A stretch of 56,769 nt of DNA from Nitrospira sp. Lineage in GTDB: Bacteria; Nitrospirota; Nitrospiria; Nitrospirales; Nitrospiraceae. Positions within the stretch are counted from its first letter, which is position 1; each line of letters opens with the position of its first letter. Location: positions 1 through 56,769 of the forward strand of contig VGXB01000010.1 in the NCBI GenBank assembly GCA_016873515.1. Reading direction: 5' to 3'. Both the position numbers and the translations under genes were made by a program. Under the pieces are notes generated by a model. That model was not told the origin of the DNA. It saw only the letters and a list, made by a program, of their open reading frames with translations, and did not search any database. This document shows, piece by piece, positions 45,330-55,614 of this stretch.

Positions 45330-46066
45330 GATTCGTGCCAATCGCCCACACGGCCATTACATCCGGAAGGAAGCCAGAAGATGAGAATGCTCGGCACTCT
45401 TCACTGGCCGCCGTGGCTGTGCCCGCACAGAATCAAGTCGATGTCATGATGCGCTTCTACGTCGTCCAGAATGTTCTGGGCGTGGGCAGCAAGAGAATAA
45501 ACCGGCGGTCGGCACGTGCAGGCCCACATCTGAGATCGGCCCGATGCAGAGAGAGATCATCGACTCCCACAACGATCAATTCTGCCGTTCCTACCAAAAG
45601 CCTAGCGCTTTGGTTCATCAACAAGATAACCTTGCGATGGTCAGTCGACTCGGCAAATTGCGCGACGCCCACGCCGCTATCTATAATGGTCGTGATTTCC
45701 TAACGTCATGTAAGCAGGCGCACTGGCGTGCAGCCGCTCGAGGAATCGGAAGAGGTAAGGTAGGCCTTCAGGGATGTTCGGCAAATCCCCCGTGATGAAA
45801 ATCCAATCAGGGTGCAGTTCCCTCATGGTTTCGATAATCCGATCATGCCGTGGATAATACCGGTCCAAGTGCAAATCCGTCAGATGGACAGCGCGGCGTC
45901 CGGTGAGAGAGGGATGAGTATGGGTCAGCACGGAGACATCGTGTTCGGACAAACCCCATACCCAGTGCGGCACAAGAGTGAATGCCCGATTGAGCGGTTC
46001 GCTGAGACAAGAGCCGATACGCGATCGCACACAATCAGGCCATGACACCGGAAGTCGTCGACTCAT
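45330..46066 (-). pseudogene. Metallophosphoesterase broken by frameshifts
   Basis: The first frame carries HLTDLHLDRY, FITGDLPN and TLGNHDHYR, the calcineurin-type metal sites, then stops at 45677. The next segment lies in another frame (HRKVILLMNQSARLLVGTAE and VVGVDDLSLHRADL), and a third frame carries AHHDIDLILCGHSHGGQ. Intact homologues may be lipid or nucleotide phosphatases. At least two frameshifts are needed to read it. Confidence 0.7.
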
Positions 46067-46193
46067 TCTCCAGCCCGTGATTGACCTGGTCGTTTCACCA
46101 TGGACAGAAAAAGTATACCATAGGCATGTTTTTGAACAGTTTTGATGGTTTCGATACGCGGGGGGCTGTCATTTTAAGAAGTCAAGAAGAGTA
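46067..46193. other. Intergenic, nothing recognised
   Basis: Short spacer between the phosphoesterase pseudogene and truD. Confidence 0.3.
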
Positions 46194-47237
46194 ATGCTAC
46201 CGCTCCATCCCTTTCTTACCAGCAACCTCCCCGGAATCGGTGGCTACATCCGCACGGTCCCTGAAGATTTTCAGGTCGAAGAACGGCCGCTGTACTTGCC
46301 GTGCGGTGAAGGGGAGCATCTTTATATCAAAGTCACCAAACGGCTGCTGTCCACGCCGAATCTCGTCAAGATGATTTCCACCGCTGTTGGCGTAAAGGCG
46401 CAGGGCATCGGAGTAGCGGGGCTCAAAGACGCACGGGCAGTGACCACCCAAATGCTTTCACTGCATTTCGTGACACCCGAACAGCTCAGTCGCCTGAGGA
46501 CCGACGATCGAATCTTATCCATCGACATTCTTGGTCGCCATCGCAATCGGCTGCGGCCTGGACACCATGCGGGAAACCGGTTCCATTTGGTCATCCGGGA
46601 TATTGCCGATCATGCGTGGACGACCGTGCCTGCCGTGTTGACAATCCTTCAGCGGCGGGGCGTGCCTCATTACTTCGGTCCGCAGCGGCAAGGTAAGAAA
46701 GGTGAGAACTATCTCGTCGGCGCGGCACTCCTGGCCGACACAGCCAAACGGGCACAGCTGAGCCGGGCCAAGCGGATGTGGTACCTCAATGCGTTCCAAT
46801 CGCATCTCTTCAACCACATCCTGGCTCAGCGAATCGATTCGATCGACCGTGTCTTTGTCGGAGATTGGGCCATCAAGATAGACAACGGCGCCTGTTTTCA
46901 CGTCGAGAATGCCGAGCAAGAACAATCGCGCGCGGATCGTTTCGAAATCAGTCCGACGGGAATTTTGTTTGGCTCTCGCGTTTCGTGGTCTGATGGTGAA
47001 CCAGGGCAGATCGAAGAGGCCGTGATGACGGACGCGGGAACCACGAAAGACGCCCTTATCGCCGCAGCAAAGACCTGTGGGTTTCGGGGAGAGCGGCGCG
47101 CGTTGCGGATTCCCTTAGCTGATCTCGACTGGTCCCTGGATGGGTCCGCCCTCACCCTGTCATTTGTGTTGCCCCCCGGCGCCTATGCCACAAGTGTGCT
47201 CCGAGAGCTGATGAAAACTGATACGATCAACTCATAA
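46194..47237 (+). CDS. truD: tRNA pseudouridine(13) synthase TruD
   Basis: 347 residues. PEDFQVEERPLYLPCGEGEH opens the protein; GVAGLKDARAVTTQ contains the catalytic Asp; PHYFGPQRQGKKGENY and YLNAFQSHLFNHIL complete the family set. It isomerises U13 of certain tRNAs. It stands alone on the strand. Confidence 0.92.
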   Translation: MLPLHPFLTSNLPGIGGYIRTVPEDFQVEERPLYLPCGEGEHLYIKVTKRLLSTPNLVKMISTAVGVKAQGIGVAGLKDARAVTTQMLSLHFVTPEQLSRLRTDDRILSIDILGRHRNRLRPGHHAGNRFHLVIRDIADHAWTTVPAVLTILQRRGVPHYFGPQRQGKKGENYLVGAALLADTAKRAQLSRAKRMWYLNAFQSHLFNHILAQRIDSIDRVFVGDWAIKIDNGACFHVENAEQEQSRADRFEISPTGILFGSRVSWSDGEPGQIEEAVMTDAGTTKDALIAAAKTCGFRGERRALRIPLADLDWSLDGSALTLSFVLPPGAYATSVLRELMKTDTINS

Positions 47238-47309
47238 CAATTTCGAGTGCTATCGGACCCTCTAGGGCATCAGTGCTAGAATGGCTGTTTGACCTGAATA
47301 TGTGCACCC

Positions 47310-47369
47310 ATGAACCTCCAACAAGAAATTGTCCTCGTCAGCGGGCACATCATCAATTCGCCGACTTGA
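47310..47369 (+). pseudogene. 5' fragment of a LOR/SDH-type gene
   Basis: A 19-residue frame MNLQQEIVLVSGHIINSPT and then stop. The opening resembles the N-terminus of TIGR00300/LOR-SDH conserved-region proteins as I recall them (VSGHIIDSLTLPKVLDEIL). The match ends abruptly 30 bases before the IS3 remnant, so the gene was probably truncated by the insertion or a later deletion. Tentative. Confidence 0.4.
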
Positions 47370-47399
47370 GTTCTGCTCCATTTTCAGGGACACCTAACG

Positions 47400-48545
47400 A
47401 AGGCTCATAATGGGTCAGGAGGGTGTCACGGCACAGTGACGCAAGTTGTCAGCGGAGTCTACGCGTGAGGCGATGGCGATGCTGGAGGTCGCGAGGGTGA
47501 CGGTACAGCCAGTTGCCACGGAGTTGGGAATTGGGGCGGGGGTGCTGAGACGCTGGCGGCGGAAACCTCACCAAGAGACACTCCGTACGTTTCTGGGCCA
47601 AGGCCGACCGCGTGAAGAGGAGGTCGTATAGCTCAACCGAGAACTGACCCGGGTCACGAAGGAGCGAAATTATTCGCGAGCAACGGCAGCGTTCTTCGCG
47701 AGAACATCGCGATGACGTACCGGATGATTAAACGGTGCCACGAAGCGTTTCCCATCCGATTGCAGTGCCACGGCTTGCGAGGCTCGCCCAGCGGATATTA
47801 TGGCTAGGTGAGGCGACCACTGAGTGTCCGTGCGCAGGAGAATGTCCGGCTAGTGCGCCGCGTGCGTGAGCTGCATCTCGAGCACGATGGCGTGCTCGGC
47901 AGTCCGTGGATGTGGAGGGAACTGCGCTATGCTGGGGAGCGCTGTAACCACCATCGGGTCGCCCGCTTGATGCGTCGAGACCGATTATCGGGTATGCCTC
48001 AGCGACGGCGCTGGCGCCGGAAGACTTCTGGCCTCCCTCCGACTGGGACACAGAACCATTTGGAGCGTGACTTCACCGTCACGGTTCCCAACACCAAATG
48101 GGACACCGAGATCACGTACAGACGCACTGCCGAATACTAGCTCTATCTCTGCATCGTGCTGGATTTGTATTTGCGGTGGTCGTGGGCTGGTTGATGAGTC
48201 CACGACAGAACCCCGGCACCTCGTCATGCAGGCGGTGTTGATGGCAATGTAGCAGCGACCGAGTCGGACACCGGTCATTCGCTATTACAGCCGCGGCTGC
48301 CAATATACGTCGGATGAGTAGCAGCCCTTCTTAGCGGCGCACCACATCACCTGCAGCATGAGCGCGGTGGGGAGTTGTGCCGACAATGCGGCGGCCGACA
48401 GTTTCTTCGGGGTCCTCAAACAGGAATGGGTGAACCGACGGCAGTACCGAACACGGGCAGAAGCCTGAGCGGATATCTTTGGCTCCATCGAACGCTGACA
48501 CAATCCTCTCCAGCGGCGCAGACTGGCCGTGCAGTAAGAGAAAGA
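47400..48545 (+). mobile_element. Decayed IS3-family insertion sequence
   Basis: OrfA begins near GTG 47436 with a frameshift soon after, then AMLEVARVTVQPVATELGIG and VLRRWRRKP, an HTH_Tnp_1 segment, and stops at 47631. OrfB is readable in several frames: CHGLRGSPSGYYG-stop where Trp is expected, then RRVRELHLEHDGVLGSPWMW, then NTKWDTEITY, SRGCQYTSDE and AAADSFFGVLKQEWVN. The expected D of HSDRG and the E of AAAESFF are missing (YYSRG, AAADS). The element is inactive. Terminal inverted repeats were not resolved. Confidence 0.8.
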
Positions 48546-48615
48546 CACGCTCTTACCTCCACTGTCCGTGCAGATAGAGCAGAACCCCTGCTGTCCCTGT
48601 AATCAGAAATTCATT

Positions 48616-48870
48616 TCAAACTGTTCTCAAGTGCTCTGAGGTAATCGCCCTATCGACAAAAGTGAGTTGAGATAAAAGATTTTCAAATAACTCCGCTATC
48701 TCAATCTCAGGATTATGGATGATAAATGCAATTAGCTCCAATCGCTCTCTATCCGTCAGTGACTCGTGGCCCTTCCCAAACTCCCCTCGAAGAAGATCGA
48801 TGCGCTTTCGACACCTATCATCTTCTTCATTACGAATTCCCTTCAGGATATCTCCCGTCTCATCTCGCAT
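48616..48870 (-). CDS. Small hypothetical protein
   Basis: About 84 residues; AGGGG is 8 bases before the ATG at 48870, and an ATG two codons upstream also exists. Acidic and basic segments alternate (RNEEDDRCRKRIDLLRGE), ending in a helical tail. No family recognised. Confidence 0.5.
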   Translation of the reverse strand: MRDETGDILKGIRNEEDDRCRKRIDLLRGEFGKGHESLTDRERLELIAFIIHNPEIEIAELFENLLSQLTFVDRAITSEHLRTV

Positions 48871-49027
48871 CGACATATCCCCTGGTGGAAGCGATGGGCA
48901 TGAAGACGTTCGCCATCGCGTCGCGGAGGGTCAACAGTTCTGACCGATAGCGCACGATGATATTGCGACGCTGCGTCGCAGCCTTAGGGGAGTGCGCGAT
49001 GAAATAAGGAATCACTTCAGTTGCCAT
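48860..49027 (-). CDS. Doubtful small ORF
   Basis: A 55-residue frame starting MATEVIPYFIAHSPKAATQ overlaps the start of the hypothetical gene before it. Protein-like composition but no ribosome site; may be a fragment of a larger lost gene. Confidence 0.2.
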   Translation of the reverse strand: MATEVIPYFIAHSPKAATQRRNIIVRYRSELLTLRDAMANVFMPIASTRGYVDAR

Positions 49028-49089
49028 GCAATTCCATCGCAAGATGGCAACGACGGAGCTGCCCACGCTTCACGAGCCGAGAAATCTCT

Positions 49090-50538
49090 TCATTCCTCCG
49101 GCTGCAACCTGATTTCTTTAACCTCGCCGAACGTTGAAAGGACACCCGGAATGGTCTTCCCTGATCCAACCGCGATAATCTTGAGACGATCAGGATGGAG
49201 GTGTTTCTTGGCCGCCGCCAGGATGTCTTCCTTGGTCAGTTTTACGACCTTGTCGCGCAGCTGCTGCAGAAAATTCTTCGGCAGGCCATCGTATTCCAGC
49301 TTCACTAGACGATCGACGATCGCCGACGGGCTGGAGAAGGAAAAAATGAAGGAGTTCACATAGGCCTCTTTAGCCTCCGCCAACTCTGCATCGCTGACAA
49401 GCTCGGAACGCATGCGTTCGATATTCACGATGAATCGTTCAATAACCTCCTGCGTAGACACCGACTTGGTCTCAGCTCGCATGAGCCAGACTCCCTGATC
49501 GTGCATTCCGGCATTCAGCCGGCTGCCGACGGAATAGGCCAGGCCTCGTTTCGTCCGCACATCGTTGAAGAGCCGGCTGCGGAACGAACTGCCGCCCAAA
49601 ATGTCGTTGGCAATCGCCACGGGGACATAATCGGCATCGTTTTCCTTGATCGACAAATGCCCCAGGCGAAGATGCGTCTGCGTCGTGTCCTTAGCGACGA
49701 ACCGAATCGCCGGTATCATCGCGTCGCCCTCCGGCACATCAGTGATCGTCAGTTGAGGCACCGCACCTTTCGCCCAGTCCCCAAACGCGTCGCGCAGGGA
49801 CGCCAGCATATCCGATTTCTTAAAGTCGCCGGTGACGCCCAAGATCATGCCGTTCGGATGGAGCGACGCGCGGTGAAAGGCGGCCAGATCGTCCCGATTG
49901 ATGCGCCGCACCGACTCAATCGTGCTCTCGCGTGCGGTCGGATGATCGGCCCCATAGAGCATTTTGACGAATTCTCGGCCAACGACAGAACCTGGATTGT
50001 CCTGGCGGCGACGGATGCCCTCAATGGCCTGCAACTTGGCTAGTTCGACGCGAGCCGGATCGAACGCCGGCGTTCGGATGAGACCGGCGAATATTTGGAG
50101 CCCCCGAGTGAAATCTTTGCTCAACACGTCGAGTGACGCGGACCCCGATTGCCGACCGAGCCCGATGCTGATGTCTCCCGCAAAATGTTCCAGCTCTTCA
50201 TCGACCTGCTCCGCAGATAGATCGCCGCCGCCGCCGGTGCGCATTACTAAGCCAGTCAGCCCCGCGAGACCGATCTTGCCAGCCGGATCGAGCCAGCTCC
50301 CGGCCTTGATCGTGGCTGTCAGGGTAATGAGGGGCAATTCATGGTCTTCCAGCAGATAGACGACCATGCCGTTCTCGAATACGACTCGTTCCGGCTCCGG
50401 CGGCAAAAACTCGACGGGAGCAAAGGTCATGGTCCGAGGGTCGCCGAGTCCAGCCTCTCCCGCGCAAGCGGTCGTCAGAGGAACCGCCACCAGCATAGCC
50501 AGTAGCCCCAGTGTGGCGCCATGCTTCACGTTCATCAT
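49090..50538 (-). CDS. M16-family peptidase-like protein, inactive subunit
   Basis: 482 residues with a signal peptide. The family start ERVVFENGMVVYLLEDHELP is followed by GLAGLTGLVMRTGGGG where active members have HxxEH, so the zinc site is absent. The later M16 C-domain is normal (FNDVRTKRGLAYSVGSRL). It is coupled by an ATGA overlap to the active gene 50535-52151, the usual active/inactive pair of bacterial M16B heterodimers. Confidence 0.87.
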   Translation of the reverse strand: MMNVKHGATLGLLAMLVAVPLTTACAGEAGLGDPRTMTFAPVEFLPPEPERVVFENGMVVYLLEDHELPLITLTATIKAGSWLDPAGKIGLAGLTGLVMRTGGGGDLSAEQVDEELEHFAGDISIGLGRQSGSASLDVLSKDFTRGLQIFAGLIRTPAFDPARVELAKLQAIEGIRRRQDNPGSVVGREFVKMLYGADHPTARESTIESVRRINRDDLAAFHRASLHPNGMILGVTGDFKKSDMLASLRDAFGDWAKGAVPQLTITDVPEGDAMIPAIRFVAKDTTQTHLRLGHLSIKENDADYVPVAIANDILGGSSFRSRLFNDVRTKRGLAYSVGSRLNAGMHDQGVWLMRAETKSVSTQEVIERFIVNIERMRSELVSDAELAEAKEAYVNSFIFSFSSPSAIVDRLVKLEYDGLPKNFLQQLRDKVVKLTKEDILAAAKKHLHPDRLKIIAVGSGKTIPGVLSTFGEVKEIRLQPEE

Positions 50539-52151
50539 GGCGCCACCTCACCGCCCTGAACCGCAGCCACCGTCTTGCCCTGGCTCTTTTTTACCAAGAG
50601 GCCGACTGTGCGATTCGATTTGGTGAAATACTGAGACGCGACCCGCTGCACATCGGCGGCGGTGACCGCCGCCACTTTGTCACGCAACGTCAACACATAC
50701 CGCCAATCGCCCGCCAGCGCCTGATACATGGCAAGCTGGGAGGCCAGTCCACTATTGGATTGCAACGCTCGCACCATGTCGGCATCTAAATTATTGATGA
50801 CCCGTTCCAGCTCCTTGGGCGAGACTGGTTCCTGCTTCAGCCGTTCCACCTCTTCGTACATCGCCGCTTCCAACTCAGCCGTTGTATGGGGAGCCAGGGG
50901 GGTCGCTGTCAGGATGAACAGATTGGGCGCGCGTACACCGGGATGGTTCGCGTCTGAGCCGACTGACGCCGCCAGCCGCCGCTCCCGCACAAGTTTTCGC
51001 TGCAGCCTGGACGTATGCCCCTCCGAGAGCACCGCATCGATGACTTCAAACACATCGTCGTCGGGGTGGCCCAGCCCCGGCTTGTGATAGCCGATCACAA
51101 GTGCCGGTTCCGCATCAAATTCCACCTCCACCCGCCGCTCCCCCCGCTGTTCAGGCTCCACCGGCATTCGTGCAAATGATGGAGGAGCCGCAGGGATCTT
51201 CCCAAACGTCTGCTCGATCAAGGCGATCACGTCTTTGGAGTTGAAATCGCCAACCAGGGCAATAGTCGCACGATTCGGCACATAATGAGCTTTGAAAAAT
51301 GCTTCCGTTTCCGCCGGGGTCAGCGACAGAATATCCGATTCCCACCCGATCGTCGGCACGCCGTATCCGTGCGCACGAAACGCTGCCGAGGTGAACGTTT
51401 CAAACAACAGCCCGCTTGGACTATCGTCGTTTCGCAAGCGGCGCTCTTCCATCACCACGCCGCGCTCTTTGTAGAATTCGCGAAAGACCGGATGAGCCAT
51501 GCGGTCGGATTCGACCGCCGCCCATAACGGAAGCCGATTGGCCGGCAGGCTGATCGTATAGCGTGTCAGGTCTTTGCCGGTTGAGGCGTTGAACCCAATA
51601 CCTCCGTGCCGTTGGTAGAGTAACGCCAGTTCGTTTCCGACCACGTAGTGAGATGCCTGCGTCTGCAGTTCTGCGAACCGCTCCTGGAGAGACGCGACGG
51701 CAGCCTGCTCATCCGCCGTTCCTCCCCCACTCTTTATCGCCAGCTCGCGTTGACGATGGTCTAGTTCAGTTCCTACCAATGCCAGCTCATCGAGAATCGG
51801 TTGCTCTTTTTCGTAATCCTTTGTGCCGACGGTGCGCGTCCCCTTGAACGCCATGTGCTCATAGAAATGGGCGATGCCTGTTTGCCCAACCTGTTCGTTG
51901 ATGCCGCCCACCGCGAACGTAATGTTGATGGATACAATCGGCGTCTGATGGCGCTCAACCATCAGGACCGTCAAGCCGTTGACCAGCTTGTGCTCGATGA
52001 CGCGATCAGCGAGACTCGGCGGCGCCGCAGAAACAAGGTCTAGGTTCAGGCTGAGGCTCAGGAAGAAGCCCGTGCAAACAGCCAAGACTGCACCGTGCCT
52101 ATGGACATAACCTTCACTCAATTTCAATCTGGACCTTGACCTGGATTTCAT
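50535..52151 (-). CDS. M16-family zinc peptidase, active subunit
   Basis: 538 residues. A signal/anchor region runs to about residue 43 (ending LVSAA). HKLVNGLTVLMVERHQTP leads to the inverted zinc motif in IAHFYEHMAFKGT. The C-terminal domain follows after about 260 residues. It would degrade peptides in the periplasm together with the inactive partner. ATGA overlaps link it to the upstream HAD and downstream partner genes. Confidence 0.9.
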   Translation of the reverse strand: MKSRSRSRLKLSEGYVHRHGAVLAVCTGFFLSLSLNLDLVSAAPPSLADRVIEHKLVNGLTVLMVERHQTPIVSINITFAVGGINEQVGQTGIAHFYEHMAFKGTRTVGTKDYEKEQPILDELALVGTELDHRQRELAIKSGGGTADEQAAVASLQERFAELQTQASHYVVGNELALLYQRHGGIGFNASTGKDLTRYTISLPANRLPLWAAVESDRMAHPVFREFYKERGVVMEERRLRNDDSPSGLLFETFTSAAFRAHGYGVPTIGWESDILSLTPAETEAFFKAHYVPNRATIALVGDFNSKDVIALIEQTFGKIPAAPPSFARMPVEPEQRGERRVEVEFDAEPALVIGYHKPGLGHPDDDVFEVIDAVLSEGHTSRLQRKLVRERRLAASVGSDANHPGVRAPNLFILTATPLAPHTTAELEAAMYEEVERLKQEPVSPKELERVINNLDADMVRALQSNSGLASQLAMYQALAGDWRYVLTLRDKVAAVTAADVQRVASQYFTKSNRTVGLLVKKSQGKTVAAVQGGEVAP

Positions 52152-52798
52152 ACGAAGATCTCCATCAGTTCCTCTGGCCGTTCAATGAACCAATCAGGCT
52201 GACACGCCGCCATCTTTTCACGGTTACCCATGCCATAACCGACGGCACAGACACGGATACCGGCGTTGTGCCCACCATTGATATCGTTGGTACTGTCGCC
52301 CACCAGTACCGCGCGGTCCTTCGCCACGTTCAATTTCTCCAGAATATGCAGCAGCATACCGGGCTCCGGCTTGAGCCCGAATCCATCATCGCCGCCGACC
52401 ATATAGACAAAATCGGATGGCCCCAAACTGTTCATGATCACGCGAGTGTAGTCGATCGATTTGTTGGTCGCAATTGCTTTCTGCTTATGGGCGAAGTGCT
52501 GCAACATCGGGATAATGCCGGGGGAATAGGCTGTTTGATCCAAGCAATGGTCGAGATAGTATCTGCGAAACACTTTCAAGGCCTCTTCGAATCGGGCCTG
52601 ATTCCCTTCGCCCACCGCCAGACGTAGCAATTTTTTCACTCCGTCTCCGACGTATCCGAAAATTTCCTCGATCGGGCGTGTTGGCAGCCCCAGCTCAGCC
52701 AGCGTGAAATTCACGGATTTGGCGATATCCCATTTCGACTCGATCAGCGTGCCATCAAGATCGAAGATCAGGAGATCCACGGAGATCGGAGCCTTCAT
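52148..52798 (-). CDS. HAD hydrolase, phosphoglycolate-phosphatase-like
   Basis: 216 residues from the ATG at 52798, chosen because it overlaps the previous stop as ATGA; a frame up to 52942 is the tail of that gene. LLIFDLDGTLIES is motif I, AIATNKS motif II, GLKPEPGM motif III and VLVGDSTNDINGGHNAG motif IV. Gph-type enzymes dephosphorylate 2-phosphoglycolate. The substrate is unproven. Confidence 0.88.
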   Translation of the reverse strand: MKAPISVDLLIFDLDGTLIESKWDIAKSVNFTLAELGLPTRPIEEIFGYVGDGVKKLLRLAVGEGNQARFEEALKVFRRYYLDHCLDQTAYSPGIIPMLQHFAHKQKAIATNKSIDYTRVIMNSLGPSDFVYMVGGDDGFGLKPEPGMLLHILEKLNVAKDRAVLVGDSTNDINGGHNAGIRVCAVGYGMGNREKMAACQPDWFIERPEELMEIFV

Positions 52799-53460
52799 TT
52801 CGCCCTTCTCAACGAACTGGTGAGCGCCGCGAGGGCGCTGCGTTGCTTCTCGTCCTTTTCGTGCAATTCGGCCTCGCGCACGGCGTTCACCATTCGTGCG
52901 ACGCTGACATGGGGAGGAATCATTGGCTCGACGATACGCCACTGGTTCCCTACCGCCTTCACGTGAAAACGGATTTCTTCGGTCTTCTCCTCCGCCACGA
53001 AATCTGCCGTCTTTAGCGAGACCACCCCGCGCACCCGAAAGGTGACTGGAATCACAACATCCAGATTATCGAGAATGTCCCATTTCCGATAGTCCTCGGG
53101 AACTTTGGCATCCTGAATCACCACGATCTGGTCCCAGGCCGGCTCTTCCTTCCACTCGACATAGGGCGACAGTACATCGAAGGCCATGGCGTCCAGGCGG
53201 GCACCTTTCTGATCCAACCGGACGTATCGTTTGACAATCTCGGCGGGAGATTGCTTGAGAGAGCCACTCTGAGCGAATCCAGTCTGGGCCCACCCCAAAT
53301 TCACTGGCAGGGTGAGCCAGATACATACGACTGTCAGCGCGCACGCAACCAGCCATCCACCTGAATTCGCCGCGCTCTTATGGGTATTGGAAGTATTGGA
53401 CACAGCGCGAAGTTTCTGGGAAACGATTGCCTGTTGCCTTGCCCGATTCACTTCGGACAC
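52795..53460 (-). CDS. Hypothetical exported protein
   Basis: About 221 residues from a GTG at 53460; other starts are possible. One hydrophobic helix about residues 36-57 (WLVACALTVVCIWLTLPVNL) is followed by a periplasmic part with SPAEIVKRYVRLDQKGARLD and IRFHVKAVGNQWRIVEP, an NTF2-like or SnoaL-type flavour, not assigned. It heads a coupled four-gene operon with HAD and M16 genes. Confidence 0.65.
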   Translation of the reverse strand: MSEVNRARQQAIVSQKLRAVSNTSNTHKSAANSGGWLVACALTVVCIWLTLPVNLGWAQTGFAQSGSLKQSPAEIVKRYVRLDQKGARLDAMAFDVLSPYVEWKEEPAWDQIVVIQDAKVPEDYRKWDILDNLDVVIPVTFRVRGVVSLKTADFVAEEKTEEIRFHVKAVGNQWRIVEPMIPPHVSVARMVNAVREAELHEKDEKQRSALAALTSSLRRAK

Positions 53461-53463
53461 CAA

Positions 53464-53682
53464 TCTTTATCTGACCCATTCTAGCAAACCGTGGCAAAGA
53501 CATCCAAGCAAGTGGACGAAATAGTTTACTCATCGAGACAAAAAAAGTGGTGTTCACCTTCTCGCAGCTGAAGAAATCGCTGGCTCTTGCGATCGAGGGG
53601 ACTTACGGCGCGCAAATCAGAATACACAGGGGAGCTGCGGTCTTCGTTTAGTTGAACATACCCTCAAAGCTTGCGTGGATCC
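53464..53682. other. Gap with a short unexplained frame
   Basis: On the plus strand 53547-53651 reads from GTG as a frame containing TFSQLKKSLALAIEGTYGAQ and ending at TAG. It is protein-like but short and without a ribosome site, so it may be a remnant. Confidence 0.25.
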
Positions 53683-54048
53683 TCAAGATGAATCAGGGCC
53701 GTGTTGCCAACCATCGAACATGTGTTGCCAGTAGCCGCGGACACCCCGAAGCCCTTCTTCCATAATCCTTCGAGTTGAAAACGGTGAGGTTTGCAGATCC
53801 CATGCGTTTCCCGTGGATCGTCCAAGGGAATCTTCTCCCCAACCAGGTCGACACCCCCTGTTCATCGACACCAAGAACAGATGATTTTCATAATCGGCCT
53901 TGCTCGTGAAGGTTCCAAAGACAACAAGAATTAGACCGTATGGCGATCGAGCCCGTCGCAAGTGATTCCCAACGGAAACGGCCGATTCCAGGCAAAACCT
54001 TTTCCTACTCTCGACGCAAAAAATGTCGCGGGTGAGGCGCTGTGTCAC
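53683..54048 (-). CDS. Hypothetical protein, possibly a fragment
   Basis: A frame of 121 residues. The stretch [20 protein letters not shown] and the later [20 protein letters not shown] look genuinely coding, but the N-terminal 30 residues are not. No family recognised. The start is uncertain. Confidence 0.35.
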   Translation of the reverse strand: MTQRLTRDIFCVESRKRFCLESAVSVGNHLRRARSPYGLILVVFGTFTSKADYENHLFLVSMNRGCRPGWGEDSLGRSTGNAWDLQTSPFSTRRIMEEGLRGVRGYWQHMFDGWQHGPDSS

Positions 54049-54162
54049 CAGGTGTATCTTCGTCAGCTGTATCTCTTGTATTTATCTAATGACGATCCGG
54101 TGGCTTTTCACCATGGTTTTCTTGACCGCCTCTTTCCCAACATGATAGGGTGCGCCTCCGTT

Positions 54163-55446
54163 ATGAACACGTCTCGATCCGCCAAGCTCTTCTCCGAAGC
54201 CCAACAGCTGATTCCCGGCGGTGTGAACAGCCCCGTCCGAGCGTTTCGATCCGTTGGTGGACAACCGCGTTTTATTAAACGAGCGAAGGGCCCGCGGTTG
54301 TACGATGTCGATGGCAACAGCTATCTCGACTACGTCCTGTCCTGGGGTCCGATGATTCTCGGACATGCGCCGACTTCAGTGATCAGCGCTATCAAAAAGG
54401 CTGCTGGCAACGGAACCAGTTACGGTGCTCCGACCGAGCTGGAGGTCATGCTGGGGAAGGAGATCTGTCACGCCTTCCCCTCCATGCAAAAGATCCGGCT
54501 CGTCAGTTCTGGAACAGAAGCCGTGATGAGCGCCATTCGCGTGGCGCGCGGATTTACCAAACGGGACACTATCCTGAAATTCGAGGGCTGCTATCACGGC
54601 CACAGTGACTATCTGCTAGCGAAAGCTGGCTCCGGATTGGCGACGCTCGGAATCCCCGATTCACCAGGCGTCCCGAATGACTTTGCCAAACATACTCTGA
54701 CGGCTACCTATAACGACATTCGCGCCCTCCAGCAGCTCATCAAAGAACACCGGGAAAGGCTTGCCTGCGTCATCCTCGAACCCATCGCGGGCAATATGGG
54801 CGTCGTTCCTCCCGACCCCAGTTTTCTAGCGGCGCTTCGGCAGGCGACCGCCGACAACGGTATCGTGTTGATTTTCGACGAAGTGATCTCCGGCTTTCGC
54901 GTGCACTACGGAGGCGCGCAGGCCTTGTATGGGATCAAGCCAGACCTCACCGTGTTGGGGAAAATCATCGGCGGCGGATTGCCGGTAGGCGCCTACGGAG
55001 GCCGCAAAGAGATCATGGATCTTATCGCTCCCTCGGGACCGGTCTATCAAGCCGGAACATTATCTGGAAATCCGCTGGCAGTGACTGCGGGATTAGCCAC
55101 ACTCAAACAGTTGAACGCGCGTGGAATCTACAAGAAGCTGGAAGAAAAATCAGCCGCGCTGGCAAAAGGGATCGGTGAAGCGGCCAGGAAAGCGGGCATC
55201 CCCGTAACCCAGACGCGGGTCGGATCGATGCTCACCACGTTCTTTACGTCAGGACCTGTTGTCGATTGGAATACGGCGAAAAAATCGGACACGAAGCGTT
55301 ACGGCCAATTCTTTCATTACATGCTAGAACAGGGCGTCTACCTTGCTCCATCTCAGTTCGAAGCAGCCTTTCTCTCCACCACCCATACCTCAGCGGACAT
55401 CGAGAAAACCATCAAGGCAGCACACAAGGCTTTTAAGAGCTTATAG
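54163..55446 (+). CDS. hemL: Glutamate-1-semialdehyde 2,1-aminomutase
   Basis: 427 residues from ATG 54163, chosen because the family starts [19 protein letters not shown]; the open frame extends 67 codons upstream without similarity. [17 protein letters not shown] binds [20 protein letters not shown] holds the PLP lysine; [14 protein letters not shown] also fits. It makes 5-aminolevulinate from glutamate 1-semialdehyde for heme synthesis, consistent with the many cytochromes in this organism. Confidence 0.94.
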   Translation: MNTSRSAKLFSEAQQLIPGGVNSPVRAFRSVGGQPRFIKRAKGPRLYDVDGNSYLDYVLSWGPMILGHAPTSVISAIKKAAGNGTSYGAPTELEVMLGKEICHAFPSMQKIRLVSSGTEAVMSAIRVARGFTKRDTILKFEGCYHGHSDYLLAKAGSGLATLGIPDSPGVPNDFAKHTLTATYNDIRALQQLIKEHRERLACVILEPIAGNMGVVPPDPSFLAALRQATADNGIVLIFDEVISGFRVHYGGAQALYGIKPDLTVLGKIIGGGLPVGAYGGRKEIMDLIAPSGPVYQAGTLSGNPLAVTAGLATLKQLNARGIYKKLEEKSAALAKGIGEAARKAGIPVTQTRVGSMLTTFFTSGPVVDWNTAKKSDTKRYGQFFHYMLEQGVYLAPSQFEAAFLSTTHTSADIEKTIKAAHKAFKSL

Positions 55447-55614
55447 CGTATAGCTGATAGCAAGAAGAGCCGACGGACAAGACGCGACCAGGAAGATACA
55501 GCCGTATCGGTTTCGACACCGATTACCAGTCGATCTGTACCATTTTACAATCAGCTTGTTTAACTGCCCCAGTCTCGTCCATAAACCGTACGCTATTCGC
55601 CATCAGCTCTTCTG
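55447..55614. repeat. Intergenic word repeats near hemL
   Basis: GCGTATAGCTGATAGC at 55447 and CCGTACGCTATTCGCCATCAGC near 55587 are imperfect inverted copies. A short hairpin ATCGGT/ACCGAT lies at 55506-55523. Similar words recur at 55880-55960. Confidence 0.4.
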
